Source: Phenylobacterium sp. (GTDB taxonomy: Bacteria > Pseudomonadota > Alphaproteobacteria > Caulobacterales > Caulobacteraceae). From it: 64,000 nt of DNA. A program made the position numbers and the translations under genes. The stretch spans positions 160,081 through 224,080 of the forward strand of contig NZ_SCVD01000006.1 of the NCBI RefSeq assembly GCF_004297125.1, in the 5' to 3' direction. The notes beneath the pieces were generated by a model, which saw nothing but the letters and a program-made list of their open reading frames with translations, searched no databases and was not told the DNA's origin. Positions 25,901 through 34,149 of this stretch are shown here, piece after piece (position 1 is the first letter of the stretch; each line of letters starts with the position of its first letter).

Positions 25901-26912
25901 ATGAGGCGCAGCCCGAGGAGCGGTAGTCGCCCGGCTGGTCGTTGGTGCCCAGGAACCAGGTGAAGGGGTCGTTCAGGCGGGTCTTGTGGATGTTGAGCAG
26001 CGGGATGGCCGCCCGCAGGCCGGTGCCGGGGCCGCGGTTCGACTGACGGATGTCGGGACGGCCCGGTTCCTCCAGGCGCTGGAGCTGGCCGTTGGCGTTG
26101 GGCAGTCCCACCTCGGCGAACTGGGTGTTGATGTTGCGGCCGCCGCGTTCGAACACGCGGAAGATGTCGCCGGGCGGGGTCACCTGCCAGGTCGGCGCGG
26201 GATAGAGGGTCGGCAGGGCGCCGCGCTTGGCCTGCGCCGGCGTCACCGTGCCGTGCGGGCTGCCGGGCGACAGCAGACGGGCCGGCTCGCCATGCGCCGT
26301 GTAGGCCTCGCCCAGGACATAGTTCTTAAAGGGCAGGATCCCGTTGTTGTAGGACGCGCCGCCGAAGAACATCGCCCCGGTGGCCATGAGCGAGCGCTCG
26401 GCCTTCTCGATCAGCTCCATGTGGCAAGCGCCGCAAGACTGGCGCGCCACACGATAGTCGGACGGGTTGATGAAGCGGATGAACTCGGGGCTCTCCTTGT
26501 TCAGGAGCGTGTAGCTCTGCTTCGGATTGGCCGAGCTGGGATAGTGCCAAGTCTTCGGATACCTCGGCAGCACGTGGGCGCGGTCGCGCAGCGTGGCGTA
26601 CTGCGCCGCGGACTTGGCCAGACCCGCCGGCGCCATCACTGAGGCGTCGCCGCCGTGGCAGGAGGCGCAGCCCAGCTTCACCGCCTGCGAGACGTGCATG
26701 GTCTTGGCGTCGGAGTCGGTGTGGCAGGTGACGCAGCCGGCGCTTGCCTGATCCGCCTCGACGTCGGTCATGCCGAGCTTGGCTGCGGGGAAAACAGGAT
26801 AGGTACGGGCGACCGGCTTTTCCGCGTCGCTGGCCTTCGAGGACAGGGGCGCGAGCAGAGCCACTGCGATCAGCGCTCCTATTCTCAGCCAATTTGTCCT
26901 GAATTTCAACAT
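22938..26912 (-). CDS. Secreted decaheme c-type cytochrome fused to an LVIVD beta-propeller
   Basis: A 1324-residue exported protein with signal peptide (GALIAVALLAPLSSKASDA). The first 830 residues carry ten CXXCH sites: CVTCH, CASCH, CGACH, CASCH, CMNCH, CADCH, CKDCH, CFACH, CAGCH, CSDCH. From about 900 to 1230 there are LVIVD-type propeller blades (GGFRVFDAAS, GLILVNVNTL, GLVVVDLNDP, GLEVLDVTRL, GLVIVDVKNP, GMKVLQLISP). LVIVD repeats occur in choice-of-anchor and cell-surface proteins. Last gene of the minus-strand four-gene operon, 7 bases after the barrel gene. I infer a terminal or surface-facing electron-transfer subunit. The closest named family is not clear to me. Confidence 0.87.
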   Translation of the reverse strand: MLKFRTNWLRIGALIAVALLAPLSSKASDAEKPVARTYPVFPAAKLGMTDVEADQASAGCVTCHTDSDAKTMHVSQAVKLGCASCHGGDASVMAPAGLAKSAAQYATLRDRAHVLPRYPKTWHYPSSANPKQSYTLLNKESPEFIRFINPSDYRVARQSCGACHMELIEKAERSLMATGAMFFGGASYNNGILPFKNYVLGEAYTAHGEPARLLSPGSPHGTVTPAQAKRGALPTLYPAPTWQVTPPGDIFRVFERGGRNINTQFAEVGLPNANGQLQRLEEPGRPDIRQSNRGPGTGLRAAIPLLNIHKTRLNDPFTWFLGTNDQPGDYRSSGCASCHVVYANNRQPHASSTWAQYGRDGQSAQADPTISKEESGHPIKHAFTRAIPTAQCMNCHMHQPNMFVNTYLGYTMWDYEADAPFMWPERQKYPTSAEMRKVLDRNPEGAAPRGKWADLDFLRNVFGLNTKLKDTQFADYHGHGWNFRAIFKRDRDGQLLDKDGAVIANDDPEKFHKAGAPEFTPVGQNAPGKAVHMMDIHAEKGMQCADCHFSQDSHGSGLIMGEVANAVEIRCKDCHGTSSAYPTLRTSGPAADPKGNDLTLLRNPDGQRRFEWLERDGRQVLIQRSLVDPKLEWRIKLTKDTVDRASPDFNAKSARAKLMSKISQDGKPFTWGPGVAPGNRAHNDDEMECFACHTSWTTACAGCHLPIEANWKTTTHKYEGEETRNYATYNPQVARDDMYQLGVHSTTKGSTIAPVRSSSALVLSSTNVNRERIYVQQPPIAASGFSSQAFAPHFPHTVRTTETKTCSDCHVSAANDNNAIMAQLLLLGTNFVNFVGQNAWVGLEGGIEAVRVSEWSEPQAVFGSYLQKYAYPDFYKLHVEQNKRELKNWRRGKPFAKGLSGGEEDSAEEISNFHSKTDGAARCLQLRGEYMFVAEGKGGFRVFDAASVANKGVSQRVIAAPFSPLGHNTHVPSKNATCMALPTNQNIAPLRNEAMKTMMVKDLAGGPDISLLQANQEQAFHPLYSYAVVTDSEEGLILVNVNTLADGEPRNNMLKRAVTWNEGGVLKGARHITLGGHYAYIAADAGLVVVDLNDPLKPRHVTTVALPDVRGSALQFRYLWVTTARGLEVLDVTRLDQPRLVEGATIPLVDARRVYVARTFAYVAAKKDGLVIVDVKNPERPRLYQKFDAGGALNDAEDVVVASTNASLFAYVADGRNGMKVLQLISPSSQPNFYGFSPPPKPELIAWARTPTPALALSKGLDRDRAVDETGGQMAIFGRLGSRPFTRPEMERFFTDQWGRPYRVSDEVDMAGWLGPRTTGQADR

Positions 26913-26919
26913 CTTATCC

Positions 26920-28866
26920 CTAGAAGCTCAGAACTGCGTTCAGCAGGATGGAATAGTAGCGCTTATTGCGCTCGCTGTTGGCGAACAGGTCGTTGAAGCC
27001 CTTGCCCGGGTCGAACGCGGCCGCCGAGGCGCGGAAGACGATGTTCTGGGTCATGTGCGGGCGCCAGATCGTGGAGACCGACGCGTCCCAGCCCAGCGCC
27101 TTCGGGATCGAACCTTCCATCCGCAGCGCCTGCAGGACGGCGGTGTTCGAGAACGCGATGTGGTTGATGTTGGTGGAGACGCGCAGCTCCGGCGTCACAT
27201 CGAAGTCGGCGCCGCCGCCCAGCAGGATGGTGCCCGGGTTGTTGAAGTTCGACTGCCCCTCTTCCTTCGACGACCGTAGGCTATTCAGCACGCCGTTGCG
27301 GCCGTTGATCCCGATCGCGCGACCGGCGCCTGCCGCCGGGATGGTCTGGCGGATCCAGTAGCTGGTATCGGAGCCCGCGAACTGCGGGTTCTCGAAGATC
27401 GCGTCGTAGCCGGTTTCCTTGTTGTCATACGGGTTCTTGTCGCCGGAGGCATAGAGACCCTGCAAGCGCAGGCGCACCCAGCTGAAATCGATCGAGGGCT
27501 CGGCCGCTATGAAGTAGCTGCGGATCTTGGCCTTCCGGTCGGTGAAGATGCTGCTGCGATCCTCGCCAAATGCGTAGTACGCGGAGGCGGTCAGGTTGAT
27601 CCGGCCGATCCGGCCGTCGGCGCTGTAGCCTAGGTAGGTCACGTCGTAGTCGCGGCCGCGCAGGCTGCCCAGCAGGGCCGGCCGCTGCGGGAAACCGTTC
27701 TTGTCGACGTAGATCTCGTCGCCTTCGCGGTTGCGGTTGTGGATCACCGTCACCTGGCTCGTGAGGCCCGGGAGCGGCAGGTCCTGGCGATAGAGGTTAC
27801 CCACGAGCACGAAATCGTCGCGCAGGTCCTGGGTGATGTCGTTCAGGCCCGAGTTGGTGTCCTTTTCGACCCGCCAGAAGGCCGCCAGATTGTATTGGAA
27901 GCGGTTGTTGTCGCGGTTGCCGAACAGGCGGACGCCGAGCTGATTGTCCTGGAACAGGAAGCCGCGGAAGTCGCTGGAAAACGGCTGGATGCCCACCCGC
28001 ACGCTGTCGAAGTCGTAGCGGTCGGACACGTTGCGCAGGTGGTAGTCGAGGAACACCTCCTGCACCCCCACGAACGCGTCGTTGCGGTGGGTCGGCTTGC
28101 TGGGCTCGACGTAGAGGACGCGCTTCTCGGGCACGTCCACGTAGTTGTCCTGGAAGGCCAGGGCGACGCGGAACTCGATCTCGGGCGGCTTGTAGGCGGT
28201 GGAGCCCTTGATGATCGAGGCCGCCGCGATGAACGTCTGCGCCAGCACCAGGCTGGTCGGCTTGCCGAACACGTCCAGGCTGCCCGGCCGCGACGTGGTC
28301 TGCACCCCCACCGGGATCGGGAAGCTGCGCGGCTCGATCACGGTGTCGGAGACGCCGGTGAAGGCGAAGAACCAGTCGTGCGTGCCCTTGATGGGCAGGT
28401 CGCCTTTCAGGAAGTTCTGATTGTAGGGGTCGAACCAGCGCGGCTTGGTGACGCCCAGCGCCCCGGCCAGCCGCCAGCGGTCGGGAATCGGCACCTCGTC
28501 GTGCGGGAAGGCTTCCGGGGGGGGCGCGCGCACCGCGCCAGGATTGTCCTGCACCACCGGCGGCGGCAGTTCCTTGACCCGGCCGGGGATACGACGGCCG
28601 TCCAGGATGTCATCGATGGTCGGCGGCGGCTCGCCCTCGGTCGGCGGCGAAGCGTCGGCCGCAGGCGCGGCCGCCTGCGGCTCTGCGTGCGGGACGGCCT
28701 GCGCCTTCGCCGCCAAGCGGCCGTCGAGCGCAGCCAGTTGGGTGAGCGCGCGACCTTCCAGGATGTCGTCGATCGTCAACGTCGGCTTCGCGTGGCCCGG
28801 CGCAGCCTGCGCCTGCCCGGCGAGGGCGGCGAAGGCGGTCAGGGCCAGGAGGGAGCCGGAGCGCAC
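26920..28866 (-). CDS. Outer-membrane beta-barrel protein with repeated IDDIL motifs in the N-terminal tail
   Basis: A 648-residue protein starting at GTG 28866 behind an AGGGGA site and two bases after the previous stop. The signal peptide ends AGQAQAA. A disordered Ala/Pro-rich tail holds two near-identical motifs, TIDDILEGR (31-39) and TIDDILDGR (83-91). From about 120 onward come amphipathic strands with DUF1302-like flavour (WRLAGALGVTKPRWFDPYNQN, RYDFDSVRVGIQPFSSDFRGFLFQD), ending in Phe (ILLNAVLSF), the BAM signal. No N-terminal CXXC, so it is not a clear MtrB/PioB homologue. Context between multiheme cytochromes suggests a porin sheath for cytochrome electron transfer across the outer membrane. 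Confidence 0.8.
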   Translation of the reverse strand: MRSGSLLALTAFAALAGQAQAAPGHAKPTLTIDDILEGRALTQLAALDGRLAAKAQAVPHAEPQAAAPAADASPPTEGEPPPTIDDILDGRRIPGRVKELPPPVVQDNPGAVRAPPPEAFPHDEVPIPDRWRLAGALGVTKPRWFDPYNQNFLKGDLPIKGTHDWFFAFTGVSDTVIEPRSFPIPVGVQTTSRPGSLDVFGKPTSLVLAQTFIAAASIIKGSTAYKPPEIEFRVALAFQDNYVDVPEKRVLYVEPSKPTHRNDAFVGVQEVFLDYHLRNVSDRYDFDSVRVGIQPFSSDFRGFLFQDNQLGVRLFGNRDNNRFQYNLAAFWRVEKDTNSGLNDITQDLRDDFVLVGNLYRQDLPLPGLTSQVTVIHNRNREGDEIYVDKNGFPQRPALLGSLRGRDYDVTYLGYSADGRIGRINLTASAYYAFGEDRSSIFTDRKAKIRSYFIAAEPSIDFSWVRLRLQGLYASGDKNPYDNKETGYDAIFENPQFAGSDTSYWIRQTIPAAGAGRAIGINGRNGVLNSLRSSKEEGQSNFNNPGTILLGGGADFDVTPELRVSTNINHIAFSNTAVLQALRMEGSIPKALGWDASVSTIWRPHMTQNIVFRASAAAFDPGKGFNDLFANSERNKRYYSILLNAVLSF

Positions 28867-28868
28867 GC

Positions 28869-30818
28869 CTATTTCCCCTGGCACACATTCTGATCGGCCG
28901 TGTCGAGGAACGGCGCGAACGGGCAGCTGACGTAACGCAGCCGCGCCGGAGCCGTCGGACCGACCACCAGCTGGTCGGCGCGCATCGCGGCCGCCGCGTT
29001 GGACAGGGTTTGGACCCGGGCGCCGCCGTTGTAGAGGCCCAGGAACGAGATCATGTCGTCCTGGTCGATGCCGTCGCCTGAAACCCCGACGCCACCCACC
29101 AGCCGGCCGCCACGATAGATCGGCACGCCGCCCGGGAAGATCTGGATGCCGTTCTGCAGCCGGTTCTGACCGGCCGCCACCTCGGGCAGCGACGTGCAGC
29201 GCTGAGGCGTGTCGGCGGCTGCGGCGCCGGTGATAAAGTTCAGGTGCTGGCCGACGTTGCCGATGATGAGCGCCGACTGCAGGCCGGTGGAGAGAGGGCT
29301 CCACTGGGCGATCGGACGCGACAGCGGGCCGTTGGGCCGGCCGACCTCGCCGTCCGGGAAATATGGACGAGCCAGGTTGCCGATGCTGCGTGCCCCGAAC
29401 GCCGTCTTGCCGGTCAACGCCGCCGGGTCGGCGAAGAAATCGCGGGTCTTCTGCACGAACCCGCGCACGTCGGCGCTGGGGTCGGCGCCCAGCTCGGCGG
29501 CGGCGAAGGTTCCCGAGAAGAAGCTGGCCGTCCGCGCCTTCTGTGCGGAGACGTCGATGCCGAACACCGGAGCGTCGGGCGAGCGGACGATGCCAAGGAT
29601 CTGGCCGCGGCTGTCGACGACGGTGATCGAAACCTGGGCGCGGCTGTCCAGCGGGCGGCGGATCTGCGCGCGCGCCCGGCTCATGACGGTGAAGGCCTCT
29701 TCCAGGATCGCCCGCACCTCGGCCTCGGTCAGCGCCGTCAGCCCATCGGCGGCGTCGGTGCCGGCGCGGATCGGGAAGCGGTTCTGGCCGGCGCCGTTGG
29801 TCAGCACCATGGCGCTGGCGTTCGAGAATTCGGCGGTCGAGGCCAGGCGCAGGCCCGAGGCCTCGGTCCCGTAGGTCGCGCCGGCGACGGCGCCGCCGCC
29901 CGCGTAATACCCGGTGACCGCGGTGAAGGTCCCCGTCCCGGCCGGCAGGCTGCCGAAGGCCGGCGCGCTGGCCGGGACCGAGCGCAGGGTCGCGGCGCTG
30001 GCGTCGCTGAAGCGCAGGGTGGTCCCGTCCACCGTCACCCGCTCGGCCCGGATGTCGGTGGGCGCGTCGAAGCCGGTGGCCGCGGCGTAGGCGATGGCCT
30101 CCTCCCCGTCGTCGTCGGTGTCCAGGGTGTTCTTGTCGAAGCCGTAGTCGCCGTCAGCCATGACGCCGACGCCGCCCACGAGGACGCCGTTCTTGTACAG
30201 CGGGAAGCCGCCCGGATCGGCGGCCAGCCCCAGAGGCGAACGGCGCGGGCCGATGCTGGCGGTGGCCGTGCGGGTGGTGACGTCCGAGCACGGCAGGGAC
30301 GAAAACTGCACGCCGAACAGCGGCCCGCTCTCCAGGCCCACGGTCGAGGGGGCGGGCGGGAAATGCTCCTGCACGATCTGGCTGGCCGTGCGGGTCGAGA
30401 ATGCGTTGCCGCCCGAAGACAGGTAGGCGCCGGTAATGGCCTTGGCGATCGCCGCCCCGGTCGCCGGCACGACAACGCCCTGGGCGTCCATGTTCTGGCC
30501 GTTGGGCGCCGCGCGCAGGGTCGCGCTCGCCCGCGCGCCGGTCATCGAATAGACGGCCAGCACGTTGCCGACCCGGTCGGTCACCGCGATCACCGCCGGC
30601 AGGTTGCGTGCGCGCGCCTCGGCCACGGCCTGGGCGATCACCTGCTGGACGTCGGCCGAGGTCAGCGCCTGTGCGGCGGGCAGGGTGTAGGTCGGCGCCG
30701 AGGGCGGTGGCGTGGTCGGCGGCGGAGTAGTCGTGCCCCCGCCTCCTCCGCCGCCGCCGCCACACGACGCCAGCGCCAACGCGGCCACGGACACGGCCCA
30801 GCGCGAAACGGAACTCAT
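28869..30818 (-). CDS. Lipoprotein with two GlcG/HbpS-type heme-binding domains
   Basis: A 649-residue lipoprotein. The lipobox LASC gives a lipidated Cys19, followed by a run of nine Gly and a Pro/Thr linker. Two copies of the GlcG/HbpS (DUF336) fold follow. The first is at about 50-230 (AVAEARARNLPAVIAVTDRVGNVLAVY to LVGGVGVMADGD). The second is at about 375-620 (MSRARAQIRRPLDSRAQVSITVVDSRGQILGI to LVGGVGVSGDGID). HbpS-like proteins bind heme or sense redox state, but most members are uncharacterised. It overlaps the upstream cytochrome gene by 4 bases (ATGA). In this operon it may hold heme or dock cytochromes at a membrane surface. Confidence 0.82.
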   Translation of the reverse strand: MSSVSRWAVSVAALALASCGGGGGGGGGTTTPPPTTPPPSAPTYTLPAAQALTSADVQQVIAQAVAEARARNLPAVIAVTDRVGNVLAVYSMTGARASATLRAAPNGQNMDAQGVVVPATGAAIAKAITGAYLSSGGNAFSTRTASQIVQEHFPPAPSTVGLESGPLFGVQFSSLPCSDVTTRTATASIGPRRSPLGLAADPGGFPLYKNGVLVGGVGVMADGDYGFDKNTLDTDDDGEEAIAYAAATGFDAPTDIRAERVTVDGTTLRFSDASAATLRSVPASAPAFGSLPAGTGTFTAVTGYYAGGGAVAGATYGTEASGLRLASTAEFSNASAMVLTNGAGQNRFPIRAGTDAADGLTALTEAEVRAILEEAFTVMSRARAQIRRPLDSRAQVSITVVDSRGQILGIVRSPDAPVFGIDVSAQKARTASFFSGTFAAAELGADPSADVRGFVQKTRDFFADPAALTGKTAFGARSIGNLARPYFPDGEVGRPNGPLSRPIAQWSPLSTGLQSALIIGNVGQHLNFITGAAAADTPQRCTSLPEVAAGQNRLQNGIQIFPGGVPIYRGGRLVGGVGVSGDGIDQDDMISFLGLYNGGARVQTLSNAAAAMRADQLVVGPTAPARLRYVSCPFAPFLDTADQNVCQGK

Positions 30819-32188
30819 CTCAACGACCTCGCGGCCTGCGCCACCTGGGTAAGCGACGCGCGGAAAGCGTCGGGGCGATAATTGTTGGGATCGCGCACCT
30901 GGGCATAGGCGCGGTCCAGGTTCGGCCGCATCCGCGAGACGGCCCCGCGGTCCACCTGGCCGGAGTTGGCCATGGCGTTCAGCAGGGTGTCGGCCGCCAT
31001 CACCGCCTGCGCACTGCCGGCATAGTCGGTGTAGCGCCGCGTGATCTCGCCCTGGAGGATCGCGTCGACGATGGCCAGCGTCTCGGCCCGCGAGAAATTG
31101 CGGGCGGCGAAGGCGTCGGACAGGGCCCGGGCCGTGGCCGCCAGCTTGGCGGCGGCCCGCACGGACTCAGCCTTGTCGCGGGCCAGGGCGACGTGGAAGG
31201 CGCGGCTGTCGGCGTCGAGCCGCGCCCCCAGGGCCGGCGCCACCACCTTTGCCGCGGCCGAGAGCATGATCATGTTCTCGTCGTTGAAGGGCGGCGTGCC
31301 CGCCGGGATCGGCCGTCCGGGGTTGGCCTGCCATTGCGGCCGCGCCTTCGGATCGTCCGAGATCTGGCGGTGGCAGGCGTGGCAGTCGAAGAAGTACAGC
31401 TCGGGGAACGCGCCCTGCCCGCGCCCGGACGTGCCGTAGAGGGTCAGCGCGCGGTCCAGCGCCATGGCCTGGCCGACGGCCCAGGTCTTGACGCCGCCCG
31501 CATAGGTCTTGCGCTTCACATAGTCGGCGTCGACGTCCCAGTGCTGCTGCAGGCTGGAGAACAGGTCGAGTTCGAAGGCGACGCGTGGGTGGCCGGCGGC
31601 CATGATCTCGTGACTGACGAACTGGCCGGGCTTGGAGCCGCCGAAGTGGCAATCCAGACAGACGCCGGCGCGGACCTTGGGATTCTCCAGGGCGCGCATG
31701 CCGCGGGAGATATTGTCGGCGTGCGTACCGGTCACGGTGCGGTGGCTGGCCAACCAGGCCCCGGAACCGCCGTGACAGGCCTCGCAACCCACCCCGTCGG
31801 ACGACTGGAAGCGCGCCCCGCGCCCGCCGGCGGCCGGGTCTGAGTGGCAGCCCAGGCACTGGCGCGCGACCCCGTCGGCGTTCAGCCCCATCTTGCGGGC
31901 GATCGCCTCGCCGCGCGCTTCGTAGACCACGCGATAGGCGCGGCTGTGAGCGCCCGCGACACTGGACGGGTCCTGCCAGGTAATCAGTTCGTTCTGGCGC
32001 ACGTTGACGCCGGAATCCACCTGACGGCTGTGGCAGGTGGACCCCGCACACGAAGCGACGCCTTCATGGGTGGCGCGATTGGATGACTCGGGCGCAGCCG
32101 TTGCCGCGCCCATCGCGAGTGCGCCGATACCTAGAACGGCGGCGGCGCAAAGCGCGCCGATGACTCGCGACGTTCGTCCCTCCCCCAT
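30815..32188 (-). CDS. Periplasmic multiheme cytochrome, c554-like, five predicted hemes
   Basis: First gene of the minus-strand multiheme operon; 457 residues from ATG 32188, which follows GGGAGGG. ATG 32209 is an alternative. The signal peptide (VIGALCAAAVLGIGALAMGAATAAP) precedes one CX4CH site (CAGSTCH) and four CXXCH sites (CLGCH, CEACH, CLDCH, CHACH). The pattern CEACHGGSGAWLASHRT and HEIMAAGHPRVAFEL fits the cytochrome c554 family. The last 140 residues are helical and heme-free. CX4CH sites are known from tetraheme cytochrome c3. It would shuttle periplasmic electrons to the barrel/decaheme partners. Confidence 0.82.
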   Translation of the reverse strand: MGEGRTSRVIGALCAAAVLGIGALAMGAATAAPESSNRATHEGVASCAGSTCHSRQVDSGVNVRQNELITWQDPSSVAGAHSRAYRVVYEARGEAIARKMGLNADGVARQCLGCHSDPAAGGRGARFQSSDGVGCEACHGGSGAWLASHRTVTGTHADNISRGMRALENPKVRAGVCLDCHFGGSKPGQFVSHEIMAAGHPRVAFELDLFSSLQQHWDVDADYVKRKTYAGGVKTWAVGQAMALDRALTLYGTSGRGQGAFPELYFFDCHACHRQISDDPKARPQWQANPGRPIPAGTPPFNDENMIMLSAAAKVVAPALGARLDADSRAFHVALARDKAESVRAAAKLAATARALSDAFAARNFSRAETLAIVDAILQGEITRRYTDYAGSAQAVMAADTLLNAMANSGQVDRGAVSRMRPNLDRAYAQVRDPNNYRPDAFRASLTQVAQAARSLR

Positions 32189-32386
32189 CGGCCCTCCCCC
32201 GGCACGCATACCGCGCGAATCTTTAGCGGTGTCAGTGGAGCTTCGGTAGCCTGAATAGAATGCTAACCGAGGGAAACGATCATCCGGCGCCCCGCCCCGC
32301 GGCGATTTTCCCTCCGGAAGGGTCTCCACTTAACAACGCGTTCGACGACCGCTAAGAGCGACAGCTTGACCTTGGGGGGTTGGGGC

Positions 32387-34132
32387 ATGAAAGGGCGTCG
32401 CGCGAGCGCGCTGCGAGTTGGCGTGGGCTCTCGGGTGTGTCTGCTGGCGCTGGCGACGACGGCGCTGACGCCGGCCGCGCCATCCTGGGGGCAACCCGCG
32501 CCGGCGCCGCCCGTCGCGACGCCCGGTACGAGCGCCGCCGAGCTGAACCCCGACACCCGCATCTCGCGGCCGCCGTCGCGCGGCGCCGGCGCCTTCGCGC
32601 CCGAGCCCCCGGGGCCGTGTCCGCTGGAGACCTCTGGCGTGCAGGTGACGCTGAGCGCGGTGAGCTTCCGCCGCGCCACGGCCGTGAGCGAAGCCGAACT
32701 GCGCGCCGCCTACGCCGACTATCTGGGCAAGCCGCAGCCGGTCTCGGTGATCTGTCGCATCCGCGACAACGCCGCGCGCATCATCTTCGACAATGGCGTC
32801 CTGGCCCGGGTCGAGATCCCCGAACAGCGGATCGCCGGCGGCGCGCTGGTTCTCGAGGTCATCGAGGCCCACGTGGTCAATGTCCGCGTCCGGGGAGATG
32901 TCGGGCCCGCCCAGGCCGCCGTCGAGCGCTACGCCGAGAAGCTGCGAGGCATGCAGCCCTTCGATATGGCCAAGGCCCAGCGCTACCTGCTGCTGGCCTC
33001 CGACGTGCCGGGCCTGCGGGTCCGCGCCGCCGTGCGTCCGTCGACCAGCGCCGAGCGCGGCGCCGTCGACATCGACCTGACCGTGGCCAGGGAGGGCCCG
33101 GCCGCCTTCGCCAACGTCACCAATACCGGCTCCAAGTCGGTGGGCCGCTGGGGCGGCCTGGCCCGCGGCGACCTCGCCGGCTACACGGCCTATGGCGAAA
33201 GCACCTCGATCACCGCCTTCCACACCCTGGACTCCAACGAGCAGTGGCTGGTGCAACTGGCCGAGAGCGCGCGCTTCGGCGCCGAGGGCCTGACGGCGCG
33301 GGGCGCGATCACATATGGCGAGAGCCGCCCGGGCGCGGCCCTGAAGCCGCTGGACCTGAAGAGCCAGTCGATCGTCGGCAACATCGAAGTCGCCTATCCC
33401 TATATCCGCAGCCGCACCCGGAACCTCAACCTCGCCGGCGGCCTGGACGTCGTCGACCAGGAAACCAAGGCGGCCGGGTTCGGCCTGCTGAGCCGCGACA
33501 AGCTGCGGGTGGCCTACGCCCGCGCCGATGGCGATTACCGTACCGAGGTCTCCCAGCGGCCTGTGCTGCTGACCGGCGGCCTCACCCTGCGCAAGGGTCT
33601 GTCGATCCTGGGCGGCAGCGACGCGGGCGATCCCACCCTCACCCGCGCGTTGGGCAAGCCTGAAGCCTGGGTCGTGAAGGCCCAGGGCGGCGGCGACATC
33701 GCCATCGGCGATCGCCTGACCGGCATGGTGCGGGCCCAGGCGCAGTACGCCGACAGCGTGCTGCTGCCCTACGAGCAGATGTCGCTGGGCGGGCTGACGG
33801 TCGGGCGCGGCTACGATCCCGCCGCCCTCCTGGGCGACAAGGGCGTCTCCGCCGCCTTCGAGCTCCGCTACGGACCGCTGCCGCTGCATCCTAAGGTGAT
33901 GGCGGCTCCGTATGCCTTTTTCGACGCCGGTTATGTGGTGAACAACAACGTCGCCGCGACCGGCCTCCAGAAGGACCGCAGCCTGACCTCGGTCGGCGCG
34001 GGGGTGATTTTCCGCTTGTTCAACCGCGCCAACCTCGAAGTCACCTATGCCCACCCCCTGCACGCCACCAATCCGGGCGCGTCGCGCCCGGGCGACCGCG
34101 TGTTGATCCAACTCACGGCCAGCCTTCTGTGA
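32387..34132 (+). CDS. Two-partner secretion outer-membrane transporter (TpsB; ShlB/FhaC/HecB family)
   Basis: A 581-residue Omp85-superfamily exporter. The signal peptide (VCLLALATTALTPAAPSWGQ) is followed by a Pro-rich helix region, two POTRA domains (about 85-240; ARIIFDNGVLARVEIPEQRIAGG, DLTVAREGPAAFANVTNTGS) and a 16-strand-type barrel. The barrel includes the MSLGGLTVGRGYDP segment, which corresponds to the conserved VRGY tip motif of loop 6. ATG 32387 follows GGGGGGTTGGGG. TpsB secretes the TpsA partner encoded immediately downstream. It is divergent from the multiheme operon. Confidence 0.9.
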   Translation: MKGRRASALRVGVGSRVCLLALATTALTPAAPSWGQPAPAPPVATPGTSAAELNPDTRISRPPSRGAGAFAPEPPGPCPLETSGVQVTLSAVSFRRATAVSEAELRAAYADYLGKPQPVSVICRIRDNAARIIFDNGVLARVEIPEQRIAGGALVLEVIEAHVVNVRVRGDVGPAQAAVERYAEKLRGMQPFDMAKAQRYLLLASDVPGLRVRAAVRPSTSAERGAVDIDLTVAREGPAAFANVTNTGSKSVGRWGGLARGDLAGYTAYGESTSITAFHTLDSNEQWLVQLAESARFGAEGLTARGAITYGESRPGAALKPLDLKSQSIVGNIEVAYPYIRSRTRNLNLAGGLDVVDQETKAAGFGLLSRDKLRVAYARADGDYRTEVSQRPVLLTGGLTLRKGLSILGGSDAGDPTLTRALGKPEAWVVKAQGGGDIAIGDRLTGMVRAQAQYADSVLLPYEQMSLGGLTVGRGYDPAALLGDKGVSAAFELRYGPLPLHPKVMAAPYAFFDAGYVVNNNVAATGLQKDRSLTSVGAGVIFRLFNRANLEVTYAHPLHATNPGASRPGDRVLIQLTASLL

Positions 34133-34149
34133 TGCGGAGGGAAAACCAG

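Noticed and set aside
23613..25904. A 763-residue plus-strand frame inside the decaheme-propeller gene
   Set aside because: Shadow of the minus-strand gene, whose ten CXXCH sites and signal peptide are unambiguous.
26920..28866. Calling the barrel protein MtrB/PioB
   Set aside because: No N-terminal CXXC and no clear family motif; only the genomic context is similar.
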